Origin: Cellvibrionaceae bacterium AOL6
GTDB taxonomy: Bacteria > Pseudomonadota > Gammaproteobacteria > Pseudomonadales > Cellvibrionaceae
Length of the DNA: 36,328 nt
Assembly (NCBI GenBank): GCA_003265435.1
Contig: NOXC01000026.1
Coordinates: 1-36,328, forward strand
Direction of reading: 5' to 3'
The notes beneath the pieces are model-generated. The model made no database searches, was not told the origin of the DNA, and saw nothing but the letters and a program-made list of their open reading frames with translations. This document shows positions 6,621 through 16,229 of the stretch, in pieces. The translations under genes and the position numbers were made by a program. Positions within the stretch are counted from its first letter, which is position 1; each line of letters begins with the position of its first letter.

Positions 6621-9404
6621 TTAGGACACCTTGCGCCAACTTGCCAGAAAGCGTTCCTGCAAACGCAGGTAGTCGCCCTCGGGCAAACGTGGCAGGGCAA
6701 GCCAGTCGTTGGCGAGAGAAACCTGCGACTCGCGTTGCTGACCGAGCCCGGCTTGCAGTTGCTCAACCTGGTATTGCATGCGCATTTCTTTGTCTTCGTC
6801 CGGGCTGCTAGTGCCGCTGGCAATTTCCGCGCGAATGCAGAGGAGGCGGGCAGGGTCACTGTTCTCGGCTTCATCGGTGCTGTCGATGGCGTTCAGCAGG
6901 TGTTTCTGCGTGTTCCCGGGCGTAAAGGTCAGTGCTTCGAGCGCCTCGCGCAGCGCGTCTTGCGCGTCTTGTTTGGCGTTGATGTCGGCCTTAAGGGCGA
7001 ACAGGCTGTCCCAGCCCTGTTGGGCGCGTTGTGCCTGCAAGCCTTGGAAACGCTTTTCCACCGCATCGCTTGCGCGTTGCAAGCGTTTGCTCAGTGCGGC
7101 CTGCTGTGCTCGAGGCAGGCTTTCATCAAAGGTAACGGCTTCGGCGCTTTGTTGCCATTCACGGTAGGCGGATTCGAAATCGGCTTCGTCGATGTTCAGT
7201 AGCGCTTCGATGGCAACGATGGCGGTTTCCGCCTCGTCGACGACGCGCTGCACTTCGGCCTTCTGCGCGTTTCGCTCGGCATCGCGCCGCGCGAAGATCG
7301 TGTCACAGAGCCCGCGAAATTGCTGCCACAGGGCGTCGTCGTCTTTGCGGCGGCAGCGACCGATGCCTTTCCACTGTTGTTGAAAACGGATTGCGGTGTC
7401 GATCGCGTGTTGCAGGTCCTCAGTTTTCGTCAGCGGTTCGAGGCTGGCGATGAGGCGTTGCTTCTCCGCTTTGTTTTTCTCGTACTCGCCGTTGAGGTGA
7501 GCCTGAATGGCATCGAGCTTGTCGTTGAACTGCTTTTGCAGGGTCTGTTGGCTCGCGCGTAGCGCGGGGCTGTAACCTTGCCATTCCTTACGGGCAGAGC
7601 GCAGTACCTTCTCGACCTGTCCCCAGTCGGCCTGTTCCCAATCATAGCTGTCGAGGTAGACACTCAGCTGTTCGATCAACGCTTCGCGCTTGTGGGTATT
7701 GGCTTCACGCTCGGCATCCAGTGCTTGGTAATGCTGTTTACAGGGCTCAAAGGCCTCGTCTGCGGCGGCCTTAAAACTGTCCCACAGCGCTTGATGGCGG
7801 CCACCTGAGCCCTTGGTGATGGCTTTCCATTCATCCTGCAGGTGGTGAATACGGGTTGCCTGTAATTCGGGCGTCAGCGGGGTTGTGGCGAGCGCCTGCA
7901 TGTCTGCGACCAGGCTTTCGAGCTTGGGCACGATGGCGTAGGACTGCCAGTCGCTGACTTCCTCGAGCTTTTCGAGTAATTCCTGCCACTGTCGGCTCAA
8001 ATGAGCAGGTACGTGCGCACATTCTTCGAGGCGTTCGGCGGCGGAGTAGCGAATGCCCTGAGCGCGTTTGAGCTGACCGTCACGCAGTGCGGCTTGGGCT
8101 TTTTTGATCATGCCGCCGATCTGCTTGTGTTTGTCGACTTCGCTCTGTCGTGCGGCATGCAGGCTGGCTTCGACCTTGTTCAGCGCCGTGAACAACGGGC
8201 TTTCGTTGATGATGGCGGAGTGACGCGGTAGGTGCTTCAGGGGTTTCAGCCAGTGTCGGAGCTGTTCGCAGGCCTGTTCGCGCGCTGCGAACACCGCATC
8301 TTCTGCGAATGCGGTCTGTCGAGCTTGAGACGTTTCTGCTTGGTGCTCCCATTGCTGTAGAACCTGTTGCAGAGCTTCGCTCAATGCGACCTGGGCGTGC
8401 TGCTGCGTGCTGCTCGGGATGTGACTGGATTTGAGGTGCAGCCAATTTTCGGCGATACCATTGAGCTTTTTACGCAGTTCCTCCACCGAGATCTCGGTCG
8501 GCGGGAGCTGCAGTACCGCGTTGAGAATGGCCGCGTAGTTGTCGAGTAACTGCTCAAACTGCGGATCAGCTGGCGTCGGTGCCGCTTCCTCGGGGCGCGC
8601 CTCCTTCTGCGGTTGCTGTGCGCGTGCCTCGTCCTGACGTTGCGCCTCTTCGAGTTTAAGGCCCTCGGCGAGCACGGCCTCACAGGCAGCGACCAGAGTG
8701 TTCGAGTGTTGTTGCCAATCGGTGGGTGCCTGTTCGGCCAGTTCTGCGCGGCGTCGTTTAAGCGATTCCAGTTTGAACGCGTACTCGTGGTTGTATTGAC
8801 GCTGACTGTGCTGGAGTAGGGCTTCGAGCAGCTGATCTTCGGCGGCTTCTCTCTCTACGTTTTGTTTACGCGCTTCTTTCAGCGCGTCGAGACGCTGTCG
8901 AGCTAAGCGATAGCACGTTTTGTCTTTATTTTTAAAGGCTTTTGCCATGGCCTGCAATGCGGCTTCGTCGTGGATGCGTTCGGCTAACTGGTGACGGAGG
9001 CTGGCACTGGGTGTGCGCAGGCAGAGTGTGAGCAGGGCGTCGTCGTTATGAAAATCGGCCAACAGCGTCTCGGAGAGTTGAGGGTCTCCCGTCAGTGCGG
9101 CGATGCTCAGCAGGCGTTCAAGGTCGTCGATATCCTGTCGCAGTTGACGCAGATTCACTTGGCCTTGCTCAAGTTGTGTGGCAAGCGTCCGCGTGGCACT
9201 TTTCTGGTAGCGGCTCTCCGTGGTGACGAGTGCGCGCAGGGTCTCGCCATAGTGGAGGGACTGTATTCGGTTCTCCACCGTCTGTGGGTCGGGCTGCCAG
9301 TCCAATTCATTGCGCGCGAGCGCGAGCAAATGTGAGTCAGTGAGTTCAGGTTGCTTGAGTTCGCTGGGCGTGGATCTGCCAAGCAGGGCTTTGACGAATT
9401 TCAT
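6621..9404 (-). CDS. DUF349 domain-containing helical protein
   Basis: A 927-residue, almost wholly helical protein rich in A, Q, E, L and R. It contains repeated DUF349 modules, for example LQDEWKAITKGSG near residue 525 and FQQQWKGIGRCRRKDDDALW near 675, each followed by a charged helix. The family is widespread in Pseudomonas-like bacteria and of unknown function. There is no signal peptide or membrane segment, so it is probably cytoplasmic. It is flanked by its own predicted promoter (9446-9474) and a GC hairpin, placed between the holC block and valS. Start at MKFVKALLG; the ribosome site is weak. Confidence 0.9.
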   Translation of the reverse strand: MKFVKALLGRSTPSELKQPELTDSHLLALARNELDWQPDPQTVENRIQSLHYGETLRALVTTESRYQKSATRTLATQLEQGQVNLRQLRQDIDDLERLLSIAALTGDPQLSETLLADFHNDDALLTLCLRTPSASLRHQLAERIHDEAALQAMAKAFKNKDKTCYRLARQRLDALKEARKQNVEREAAEDQLLEALLQHSQRQYNHEYAFKLESLKRRRAELAEQAPTDWQQHSNTLVAACEAVLAEGLKLEEAQRQDEARAQQPQKEARPEEAAPTPADPQFEQLLDNYAAILNAVLQLPPTEISVEELRKKLNGIAENWLHLKSSHIPSSTQQHAQVALSEALQQVLQQWEHQAETSQARQTAFAEDAVFAAREQACEQLRHWLKPLKHLPRHSAIINESPLFTALNKVEASLHAARQSEVDKHKQIGGMIKKAQAALRDGQLKRAQGIRYSAAERLEECAHVPAHLSRQWQELLEKLEEVSDWQSYAIVPKLESLVADMQALATTPLTPELQATRIHHLQDEWKAITKGSGGRHQALWDSFKAAADEAFEPCKQHYQALDAEREANTHKREALIEQLSVYLDSYDWEQADWGQVEKVLRSARKEWQGYSPALRASQQTLQKQFNDKLDAIQAHLNGEYEKNKAEKQRLIASLEPLTKTEDLQHAIDTAIRFQQQWKGIGRCRRKDDDALWQQFRGLCDTIFARRDAERNAQKAEVQRVVDEAETAIVAIEALLNIDEADFESAYREWQQSAEAVTFDESLPRAQQAALSKRLQRASDAVEKRFQGLQAQRAQQGWDSLFALKADINAKQDAQDALREALEALTFTPGNTQKHLLNAIDSTDEAENSDPARLLCIRAEIASGTSSPDEDKEMRMQYQVEQLQAGLGQQRESQVSLANDWLALPRLPEGDYLRLQERFLASWRKVS

Positions 9405-9445
9405 GGTCGACAGTACCGGCCTTATCCTTATTTGCGGGAGGCCAG

Positions 9446-9474
9446 ATCATAATCGCCCACACCGTGATTTCCAA
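9446..9474 (-). promoter_or_regulatory. Sigma70-like promoter of the DUF349 gene
   Basis: On the minus strand, TTGGAA (9469-9474) and TATGAT (9446-9451) are separated by exactly 17 nt, about 40 nt before the start codon at 9404. It lies in the 103-nt gap after the acidic-protein gene. Confidence 0.55.
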
Positions 9475-9507
9475 GCGCTGGCGGGGGTCGGGTTCGAGCA
9501 GTGTGGA

Positions 9508-10515
9508 TTACAGCTGTCGTTTGAGTTTGTCGCGAAGTCGACGACGGAGTTCAGGGAGCATGTCTTCGATCACCTCGTCCACCAATGCGTCAAGCTTTTC
9601 GGCGCTGAGTGAGGTGGCGCTGTGGGGCTTATCCGCGTCGGTCGATTCACCAAACCCGGCGAGCAGATCGCCTTGAATTTCACGACGCTGGCCTTGCTCC
9701 TGGCGTCGTTGACGTTCTTCCGCTTCTCGTTTGCTCTGCTCGGTCGCTTCGCGGTATTGGCGAATAATGTCTTTGTGCTTGCCCAGTCGCTCGCGGATAT
9801 GCGGGGGCAAAAAGGGGTTTTCTCCAGCGGCTTTGGGCATGTCGCTGTAAGTGGGGGCATCCGCCGTCTCTTTGAGAAGCAAACTGCCTTGAGCCGAGGT
9901 GTCGCTTGCTGAAAAATCTGCGGGGCTGTTGTTGTGTGCACGGAGTAGGGCCGAATCCAGGTCGAAAGCCGAATTCTCGAGCTCGCTGGCGGTATCGGAT
10001 TCGGAGGACTCAATGTGGGGCGCAACAGCCGACTCGTAGTGGTCGTCCTGCGGATCCTCGAGCTCAATGTCCTCTTCGCTCAATTCGGATGCGTAGTCCA
10101 TGTCTTCTATCGCCACATCCGCCTTGGGCGCCTGTGGGGTGCCGAAAAGGTCTTCGTCGCTGACGATGTCTTCTAGAGAGTCTTCAACGGTGTTGAGTAA
10201 GGCGTCTTCAACGGTGTTAAGTAAGGAGTCTTCGGTCTGCTCAGTGGCTTTTTCAGCTGGGGTGTTCAGCTCGTCTTCATCGAACACCGTGTGGCTCATT
10301 TCAGCTGTAGCGCCGGTGGCAGGCTGTGGCGTAGCGCCTTCCTCTGTGAAATTCGGTTCGTTGTGTTCGTCACTGTCCTTGGAGTCGTTCATTTCGTCTC
10401 CTGCGACGACCGTGAGCGTAGGAATGTCATCGTCCGCGATGTCGGGGTCGACCAGAAAATCCCGAATGGATTCCAGCTCTCCCAGAAGTTCATTTTTGCT
10501 TGGTTTGTCGCTCAT
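9508..10515 (-). CDS. Acidic hypothetical protein between holC and the DUF349 gene
   Basis: A 335-residue protein of unknown function. The N-terminal two thirds are extremely rich in D and E, low in hydrophobic residues and probably disordered. A duplicated stretch, SLLNTVEDALLNTVEDSLED, corresponds to a 24-nt tandem repeat. The C-terminal third turns basic and helical (EATEQSKREAEERQRRQEQG) and ends with EVIEDMLPELRRRLRDKLKR. I recall a hypothetical gene in the equivalent position beside holC and valS in Pseudomonas-like genomes, and the conserved part is probably the C-terminal helix. Encoded 46 nt after holC and probably cotranscribed with pepA and holC. No signal peptide. Confidence 0.8.
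   Translation of the reverse strand: MSDKPSKNELLGELESIRDFLVDPDIADDDIPTLTVVAGDEMNDSKDSDEHNEPNFTEEGATPQPATGATAEMSHTVFDEDELNTPAEKATEQTEDSLLNTVEDALLNTVEDSLEDIVSDEDLFGTPQAPKADVAIEDMDYASELSEEDIELEDPQDDHYESAVAPHIESSESDTASELENSAFDLDSALLRAHNNSPADFSASDTSAQGSLLLKETADAPTYSDMPKAAGENPFLPPHIRERLGKHKDIIRQYREATEQSKREAEERQRRQEQGQRREIQGDLLAGFGESTDADKPHSATSLSAEKLDALVDEVIEDMLPELRRRLRDKLKRQL
10181..10228 (-). repeat. 24-nt in-frame tandem duplication
   Basis: TCTTCAACGGTGTTGAGTAA and its near copy 24 nt later encode the duplicated LLNTVEDx peptide in the acidic protein; a third, degenerate start (TCTTCGG) follows. The repeat preserves frame and is a likely site of length variation. Confidence 0.7.
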
Positions 10516-10561
10516 GAAACAGACGTGTTCTCATGCGGCCAGGAAGCGGCGCGCGCGTGCT

Positions 10562-10993
10562 CTAAAGGTTATGTACTTCAATAGGGTAGCCCTGATCACG
10601 TAAAAACGCGAAGAGTTTTCGTGACGCGGTAATTCGGTTTTTGTCCTGGTTCACAATCTGCGCGAGCCGCTGAAAGCGGGCGAAGTGTTCAGGCAGGCTG
10701 TTGTCCAGGTTTACCAAGACCTCGTGATGCGAAGGGCTGTCGCCACCGCAGGTCAGCGCGACCGGAGCGGCGCTGACTTTGGGCTCGTCGTCGGGCAGCG
10801 TGACGTGCGGGATATAGGACTCGGGCCGGAAGGCCCAAAGCAGGGTATCCAGCTCGGTGCAGCTCGAATCGGATTCGCAGTTGAGCAACACGCGGTTGCC
10901 TCGCTGCGTGGCTTTGTCGACCAATCTGCACGTAAACTCAAGCCGTTGGGCTTCGTCGTCGTGGGGCAGAATGTAAAAGTCGATACGTGTCAT
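10562..10993 (-). CDS. holC: DNA polymerase III chi subunit
   Basis: A 143-residue HolC family protein beginning MTRIDFYIL, with the typical segments CRLVDKATQRGNRVLL, LDTLLWAFRPESYIPH, VLVNLDN and the C-terminal SRKLFAFLRDQGY. Chi links the clamp loader (via psi) to single-stranded DNA-binding protein during replication. Length matches E. coli chi (147). It starts 16 nt after the pepA stop, the pepA-holC order common in gammaproteobacteria, so the two are probably cotranscribed. Confidence 0.95.
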   Translation of the reverse strand: MTRIDFYILPHDDEAQRLEFTCRLVDKATQRGNRVLLNCESDSSCTELDTLLWAFRPESYIPHVTLPDDEPKVSAAPVALTCGGDSPSHHEVLVNLDNSLPEHFARFQRLAQIVNQDKNRITASRKLFAFLRDQGYPIEVHNL

Positions 10994-11008
10994 GAGGCCG
11001 TGAGCATC

Positions 11009-12514
11009 CTATCCCGCATGGTGGCACAGATACTCGACGAGCAGTTCGACCGGTCGGCCGGTCGCGCCTTTGGCGCCACCGGATTTCCACGCTGAGCCAG
11101 CAATATCGAGGTGAGCCCAGGGGTACGCTTCGGCAAATTTGGACAGAAAACACGCTGCCGTGACACTGCCGGCTTCGCGGCCGCCGATATTGGCCATGTC
11201 GGCGAAGTTGCTTTTCAGGCTCTGGTGATACTCTTCCCAAAGTGGCATTTGCCACGCGCGGTCGCCGCTGGCTTCACCTGCTTTCAGTAGCTTGTCTGCC
11301 AGTGTCTGATCGTTTGCGTAGAGCCCACTCGCGTGGTTGCCCAGCGCAATGACGCAGGCGCCTGTCAGCGTGGCAACATCAACCACAGATTTTGGCTTGT
11401 AGCGCTCGGCGAAGGTCAGGGCATCGCACAATACGAGACGACCTTCGGCATCGGTATTGAGGACTTCAATGGTCTTGCCTGACATCGAGGTGACGACATC
11501 GCCGGGCTTACTGGCGTTGCCCGCAGGCATGTTTTCCGCTGCGGCAATAATGCCAACAACGTGAACGGGCGCTTTCATCGCGGCGAGGGCTGCGATTGTG
11601 CCCACCACAGACGCGGCACCACACATATCAAATTTCATTTCGTCCATGCCGGGGCCTGGCTTGAGGCTGATGCCACCGGTGTCGAAGGTGATGCCTTTGC
11701 CGACTAACACATGAGGGCGAGCGGAGGCTTTCCCTTTGTATTCCATGACGATCAGCTTAGGCTCCTCAACGCTGCCTTTTGCGACGGAGAGGAAAGAGCC
11801 CATTTTCATTTTTTCGATGGCTTTCAGGCCATGGATGCGTGTCGTCAGCGTGTCGTGGCGCGAGGCTAGGTCGCGTGCATAGTCGGCGAGGTGGCGGGGG
11901 GCGCAGTAATTACCGGGCAAATTACCCAACTCGCGCGCGGTGTTAATCCCCTCGGCCACGGCGCTTCCCGTTGCCAGACTTTTGCGTACGCGACGACCTT
12001 CGGCCGCAGAGGCATTGGCCACAATCACGCGCTTCAGTTTAACCGCTCTTGCGGCAGCGTCGCTGAAGGTGGCGGTGTAGCGGTAGGCCGCGCGTTCGAA
12101 TTCTCGAGCGACGCTGGCACTGAACAGTTCGATATCCGCCTCGCCCTCGGCAAAGGAGCAGGCATCTGCGAAAACAGTGGCGTCTTTTACGCCACAAGCC
12201 AAAAGCTTGGCCGCGACCTGAGCAAGCGCTTTGTTCAAGTCTTTTGGCGTCGTGGTCTGACGCTTCTTGTCGGATGAGGCCTGGACGACAAACACGTGGT
12301 TGTAGCTGTTTTTGCCGCTCGCGGGGAGGTGCGTATCGATCACAAGGCCGGGTTTCGCTTCGGCATTTTTCAGCGCTTTGCTGAATAAGCCAGGTTGGGC
12401 CTGCTCGAGTACTTTGAGCAGAGGGCCGGGTGTAAATTGGCTGGTGATGACAACGACGGCATCCGTCGAGCTTTGAGGTTGAGTCAGTGTTTTGGTCGAG
12501 AAAGAAATAGCCAT
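11009..12514 (-). CDS. pepA: Leucyl aminopeptidase (M17)
   Basis: A 501-residue cytosolic M17 metallopeptidase that removes N-terminal residues, with two metal ions per subunit. The catalytic half shows [27 protein letters not shown] and the family signature NTDAEGRL (353-360), holding the metal-binding D355 and E357. In E. coli and Pseudomonas PepA also binds DNA in site-specific recombination and regulation; whether that holds here cannot be told. ATG start with AGGAT four bases upstream. First gene of the minus-strand block with holC, divergent from lptF. Confidence 0.97.
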   Translation of the reverse strand: MAISFSTKTLTQPQSSTDAVVVITSQFTPGPLLKVLEQAQPGLFSKALKNAEAKPGLVIDTHLPASGKNSYNHVFVVQASSDKKRQTTTPKDLNKALAQVAAKLLACGVKDATVFADACSFAEGEADIELFSASVAREFERAAYRYTATFSDAAARAVKLKRVIVANASAAEGRRVRKSLATGSAVAEGINTARELGNLPGNYCAPRHLADYARDLASRHDTLTTRIHGLKAIEKMKMGSFLSVAKGSVEEPKLIVMEYKGKASARPHVLVGKGITFDTGGISLKPGPGMDEMKFDMCGAASVVGTIAALAAMKAPVHVVGIIAAAENMPAGNASKPGDVVTSMSGKTIEVLNTDAEGRLVLCDALTFAERYKPKSVVDVATLTGACVIALGNHASGLYANDQTLADKLLKAGEASGDRAWQMPLWEEYHQSLKSNFADMANIGGREAGSVTAACFLSKFAEAYPWAHLDIAGSAWKSGGAKGATGRPVELLVEYLCHHAG

Positions 12515-12663
12515 GGCATCCTGAAGCGTGTGGTGTTGCGGAATGGAGTAGATCTCAAGTAGGTAAGCTTACAGTATCAGTTTGTTTGCGCAATGCCTAT
12601 AAACGCGGCGCTCTCTGCGTGCGCACTTGCGTGGAACGAGACGCAGCGCACCGTAATTTCCTG

Positions 12664-12692
12664 TCGTGAACGGACCGTAAATTAGATAGAAT
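12664..12692 (+). promoter_or_regulatory. Possible lptF promoter
   Basis: TAGAAT (12687-12692) matches the -10 consensus at five of six positions and lies about 33 nt before the lptF start. The -35 (TCGTGA, 17 nt upstream) is poor. It lies in the 211-nt divergent pepA-lptF gap; no clear pepA promoter was identified there. Confidence 0.35.
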
Positions 12693-12725
12693 GCAGCGCT
12701 TAATTCGAGTTCGGAGACGTCGTAG

Positions 12726-13847
12726 GTGATTATTTTTCGCTATCTGGCCAAAGAAGTTTTGGCGAGCATGGTGGCGGTGAGCATAGTGCTGCTGTTGATT
12801 ATTATCAGCGCGCGCTTTGTCAGTTATCTCGCGGAAGCGGCAGCGGGAGAGTTGGATGCGGGCATTTTGCTGACGCTGATGGCTTTCCGTTTACCTGCGT
12901 ATCTCGAACTCATTTTACCCCTCGGATTGTTTATCGGAATATTAATGGCCTATGGGCGGCTCTATGTCGATAGCGAGATGACGGTGCTATCGGCGTGCGG
13001 CATGTCTGAAAAGCGGTTGCTTGCCTACACGCTGATCACGTCTTCGTTTGTCGCTTGTGTCGTTGCACTATTCAGCCTTTATCTCGGACCCGAAGGGGTG
13101 CGCGCGTCGGAAAGCCTGTTGGCTGAACAGCGCAACCGCACCGACTTTGAAACCTTGAAGCCCGCCCGCTTTCACGAACTGGATACAGGTCGTGGTGTCA
13201 GCTATGCCGAAGCCATCACCGAAGATAAGCAACGCCTGACGGGTGTGTTTATGGCGGAGATGCCGGGTGAAGACAGCGGTACAGTGCCTTCCATTCTGGT
13301 CGCAGAATCGGGTGAAACCATTGTTGACCGGGAGCTGGGCACAAAGTATCTGTTGCTGAAAGATGGCCGACGTTATGTGGGGCGCCCCGGTGAAGCACGC
13401 TACGAAGTTGTGGCATTCGAAGAGTACGCACAACGCCTGCCTGAACCCGACTACGCTGTAAAACCCAAAAAAGAAACGGATGGGATGACGACCGCCGCAC
13501 TCTGGAATACCAGCACAATTGAGGCTCGAGCCGCATTGCAATGGCGCTTGAGCTTGCCTGTACTGGTGATGGTCATCGGCCTGATGGCGGTGCCGTTGAG
13601 TCGTACCAAACCGCGCCGTGGTCGCTATGGCAAGTTGGTGCCCGCCATTCTTTTGTACATGACCTATCTTGTTGCTGTGAACAGTGCTCGGGGGATGGTG
13701 GAAAAGGGCAGCGCGCCCGTGCCCGGATTACTTTGGTGTGTGCATGCTCTGTTCGCGTTGATTGGTGTGACCATGTTCTCGTGGTCAGGGCTGCGCAATG
13801 CGGTGCAGGGCCTGTTCAGTCGGGAGGCGCGTCGTGAAACAGCTTAA
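12726..13847 (+). CDS. lptF: LPS export permease LptF
   Basis: A 373-residue inner-membrane subunit of the LptB2FG transporter that extracts LPS and feeds it to LptC and the periplasmic bridge. There are three N-terminal membrane helices (to about residue 125), a periplasmic beta-jellyroll (about 135-260) and three C-terminal helices. GLFIGILMAYGRLYVDSEM and VIGLMAVPLSRTKPRRGRYG are typical of the family. The start is GTG with GGAG nine bases upstream. Its 3' end overlaps lptG by 14 nt, indicating translational coupling. Confidence 0.95.
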   Translation: MIIFRYLAKEVLASMVAVSIVLLLIIISARFVSYLAEAAAGELDAGILLTLMAFRLPAYLELILPLGLFIGILMAYGRLYVDSEMTVLSACGMSEKRLLAYTLITSSFVACVVALFSLYLGPEGVRASESLLAEQRNRTDFETLKPARFHELDTGRGVSYAEAITEDKQRLTGVFMAEMPGEDSGTVPSILVAESGETIVDRELGTKYLLLKDGRRYVGRPGEARYEVVAFEEYAQRLPEPDYAVKPKKETDGMTTAALWNTSTIEARAALQWRLSLPVLVMVIGLMAVPLSRTKPRRGRYGKLVPAILLYMTYLVAVNSARGMVEKGSAPVPGLLWCVHALFALIGVTMFSWSGLRNAVQGLFSREARRETA

Positions 13848-14895
13848 TCGTTATGTGGGTTCCACCGTACTCGGCGCGATTCTGTTGGTGCTGTTTGTCA
13901 TTGTCGCCCTCGATCTCATCTCGGACTTTGTCGATCAGCTCGGCAACCTTCGCGGCAATTATGACCTTATGGAAGCCGCTGTCTATGTGCTTTTGTATGT
14001 GCCGTCGAGTATTTGCGATTACATTTCCCTTTCGGCTCTGGTCGGCTGTCTGGTGGGGCTGGGCTTGCTGGCGTCGTCATCGGAACTCACGGTCATGCGT
14101 GCCGCGGGCGTGTCGGTTTCGCGCATAGTATGGATCGTGTTTCGACCGGTGCTACTGGTGGTCTTCACAGGTGCCTTGTTAAACGAGTTTGTCGCACCGT
14201 ATCTGGATCAGTATGCCGATAGCCGTCGCGCACTGGCGAAAGGTCACTCACGTGCGCTTGAGCGCGAAAAGGGGCTGTGGAACCGGGAAGGGAATGAGTA
14301 CATGCATTTCAATGCGGTACTGCCGAATGGCAAGCTCTATGGGATTACGCGCTATGAGTTTGGTAACGACGGGAAACTGATGACGGCAAGCTTCGTGGAT
14401 TCGGCCATTTATCAGGCGGGTTACTGGATTGAGCAGAGCGGCAGCATCTCGCATTTTGAACAGGAGCGCGTCCGCGTAGAACATTTCTCCAGCCGTCGCT
14501 GGGATTCGGAGCTCTCTCCGGAATTACTGAACGTGCTGGTTCTGCAACCGGATGAACTGCCGATGCAGCGCCTGTTTGATTACGCGCGGTATCTTGATAA
14601 GCAGAGCCTCGACTCCAGCGACTACCGACTCGCGTTCTGGCAAAAAGCGCTGCAGCCGCTCGCCACACTGAGCCTGGTGGTGATTGCGATCTCGTTCATT
14701 CTGGGTCCGCTGCGGCAGGTGACGATGGGCTTCAGGGTGTTTGTAGGTGTGTTGGTTGGCTTGGTGTTTCAAACATCGCAAAAGCTGCTTGGGCCGACGA
14801 GCATTATTTTGGGCTTCAGCCCGGTATACGCGGTGCTGATTCCGATACTTGTCTGCTTTATTCTTGGCTTTACCTTGTTGAAACGAGCGGAATAA
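13834..14895 (+). CDS. lptG: LPS export permease LptG
   Basis: A 353-residue partner of LptF with the same plan: three helices, a periplasmic domain (about 130-260) and three helices. ASSSELTVMRAAGVSVSRI is the conserved coupling-helix region that contacts LptB. I chose the GTG at 13834 (KQLNRYVGSTVLG) because GGAGG lies six bases upstream and similarity starts there; the open frame extends 12 codons further into lptF. It ends 9 nt from the convergent RDD gene. Confidence 0.95.
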   Translation: MKQLNRYVGSTVLGAILLVLFVIVALDLISDFVDQLGNLRGNYDLMEAAVYVLLYVPSSICDYISLSALVGCLVGLGLLASSSELTVMRAAGVSVSRIVWIVFRPVLLVVFTGALLNEFVAPYLDQYADSRRALAKGHSRALEREKGLWNREGNEYMHFNAVLPNGKLYGITRYEFGNDGKLMTASFVDSAIYQAGYWIEQSGSISHFEQERVRVEHFSSRRWDSELSPELLNVLVLQPDELPMQRLFDYARYLDKQSLDSSDYRLAFWQKALQPLATLSLVVIAISFILGPLRQVTMGFRVFVGVLVGLVFQTSQKLLGPTSIILGFSPVYAVLIPILVCFILGFTLLKRAE

Positions 14896-14904
14896 AGGCG
14901 GCGC

Positions 14905-15348
14905 TTATTCGCCCTTAGGAAGCAGAATGACTCGTGTTTTGGACAGCCGATCGTGCAAAGCGCATCGTTCTTTGTCCACCAGGATCCACCAATAGGATAA
15001 GGCAGCGGGCAGGCTCAAAAGGAACCCGCTTGCGCAACGCAACAGGCAGTCCTGCCAGCGCAACGGCTCACCATTCGTACGCACCACTTTTAGACGCCAC
15101 GCCTTCATTGCCACCGTTTGACCGACGCGTTTCCAAAAAAACGTATAGAAACCGATAAGCGTGATGAGCCAGCCGAGCTGGACGCCAAGACCCTGCGCAT
15201 TGGGCAGAAAGTCTTCGGCATGTGCCTGGAGTACCCACTCGAAAAACGCGGTCGCAACAGCAAAATAAAATAAACTCACCGCGCCGAGGATGATCACATC
15301 GTAGAGAGTAGAGAACAGGCGTTTCCAGAGTGGTGCAGGGGAATGCAT
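14905..15348 (-). CDS. RDD family membrane protein
   Basis: A 147-residue membrane protein with three or four hydrophobic segments. It has the RDD-type pattern: LFSTLYDVIILGAV near the N-terminus, GQTVAMKAWRLKVV centrally, and DKERCALHDRLSKTRVI at the end. Some RDD proteins have been linked to ion transport or envelope functions; the role of this one is unknown. I recall an RDD gene next to lptFG in Pseudomonas-like genomes, here convergent with lptG. Confidence 0.85.
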   Translation of the reverse strand: MHSPAPLWKRLFSTLYDVIILGAVSLFYFAVATAFFEWVLQAHAEDFLPNAQGLGVQLGWLITLIGFYTFFWKRVGQTVAMKAWRLKVVRTNGEPLRWQDCLLRCASGFLLSLPAALSYWWILVDKERCALHDRLSKTRVILLPKGE

Positions 15349-15457
15349 GGGGCTAAGCGTGTCCGATTCACTGTAAAGTCGGGCGCTATGATACCGCTAC
15401 GTCGAGCAAAGTGACATCACGAGTGTGAGAAGGGTGCGGCTTGCAATGACGCGAGCA

Positions 15458-15892
15458 TCAGAAATGGTATTCAAATCCGATCATGATTTTGTCATCAGAA
15501 AAATCAATTTCGTAGTTTTCCAGTCGCGTGAACTGTGAGCGGGTACTTTCTGAATACGTTTCAGCCTGAGGGGAAGGGCTACCGCCAGGCAAGAGGGTGC
15601 GCACTGTGAGGCGAATCACTTTGCGCATGGCGGTGGCGCCACTGTCTCGGCCGTCACGATAGGTGTGCAGCCAGTGAGCGTGTAATTTTCGGTTTACGGA
15701 GTGCATGCTGAAATCCCGGTCCGCTTCGGCGGCCATGTACAGCATCTCGCCTTCCAGGCTGGTTCGGGGAAGAATGGGGTCGTACATGCGCTCGTCATTG
15801 TCCATACCAATGCGGAAATCATCGCCACATACCGGCAGCGCCAACACGCTCAGGGCGATGAGTACGACATGTGTGATGAACGCTCTTGGCAT
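15458..15892 (-). CDS. Small exported protein, unknown function
   Basis: A 144-residue protein with a clear signal peptide (hydrophobic FITHVVLIALSVLALPV, probable cut near VCG or CGD). The mature part is about 120 residues, without cysteines beyond the cut region or membrane helices. It ends in alternating residues with a terminal Phe (KIMIGFEYHF), as seen in outer-membrane beta-strands, so it could be a small outer-membrane or periplasmic protein. I do not recognise a family. The ATG has a strong GGAGGT ribosome site eight bases upstream. It appears monocistronic. Confidence 0.7.
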   Translation of the reverse strand: MPRAFITHVVLIALSVLALPVCGDDFRIGMDNDERMYDPILPRTSLEGEMLYMAAEADRDFSMHSVNRKLHAHWLHTYRDGRDSGATAMRKVIRLTVRTLLPGGSPSPQAETYSESTRSQFTRLENYEIDFSDDKIMIGFEYHF

Positions 15893-15905
15893 AGTTTTCT
15901 ACCTC

Positions 15906-15927
15906 CGATGAGCTAACGATGAGCTAA
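15906..15927 (-). repeat. 11-bp tandem duplication before the ribosome site
   Basis: CGATGAGCTAA occurs twice head to tail, directly upstream of the GGAGGT of the exported-protein gene. It may be a regulator half-site pair or a chance duplication. Confidence 0.6.
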
Positions 15928-16229
15928 GTATGTGCGATTTTTGACGCTTGCCTAGAGGGTAGAGTTAGATCAAAAAGTGATCGATCCGCGCGCGATTTTG
16001 CGTGCGTAGGACACGTTTTTTTTGAGGGTGTGGGGAAGTGGCGCTGTATGGCGAAACGGCGGCGTAGTGCTCGCTAACGTTTGTGCCTCTGCACGCTGGC
16101 GTGAGAAGCGTCTTTATTGCGGAAATCCGCGAATCAACGCGCTTCAATGAAGAAAAAATCTAGATTAAAGTGCGGCATGTTGGTCTAAAACGTAGTTCTA
16201 AAGTGCTAGTTTTTGCTGTGGGTCTTGGA
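15928..16229. other. Gene-free stretch
   Basis: About 300 nt between the exported-protein gene and the cyclase gene. It contains a T8 run (around 16018-16026), short palindromes (GATCaaaaagtGATC; AATCTAGATT at 16157-16166) and no frame with a ribosome site or recognisable product. No clear terminator is seen for the cyclase gene. Confidence 0.5.

Noticed and set aside
15965-16147. 60-residue minus-strand open frame
   Set aside because: No ribosome site, odd composition and no family recognised; treated as intergenic.
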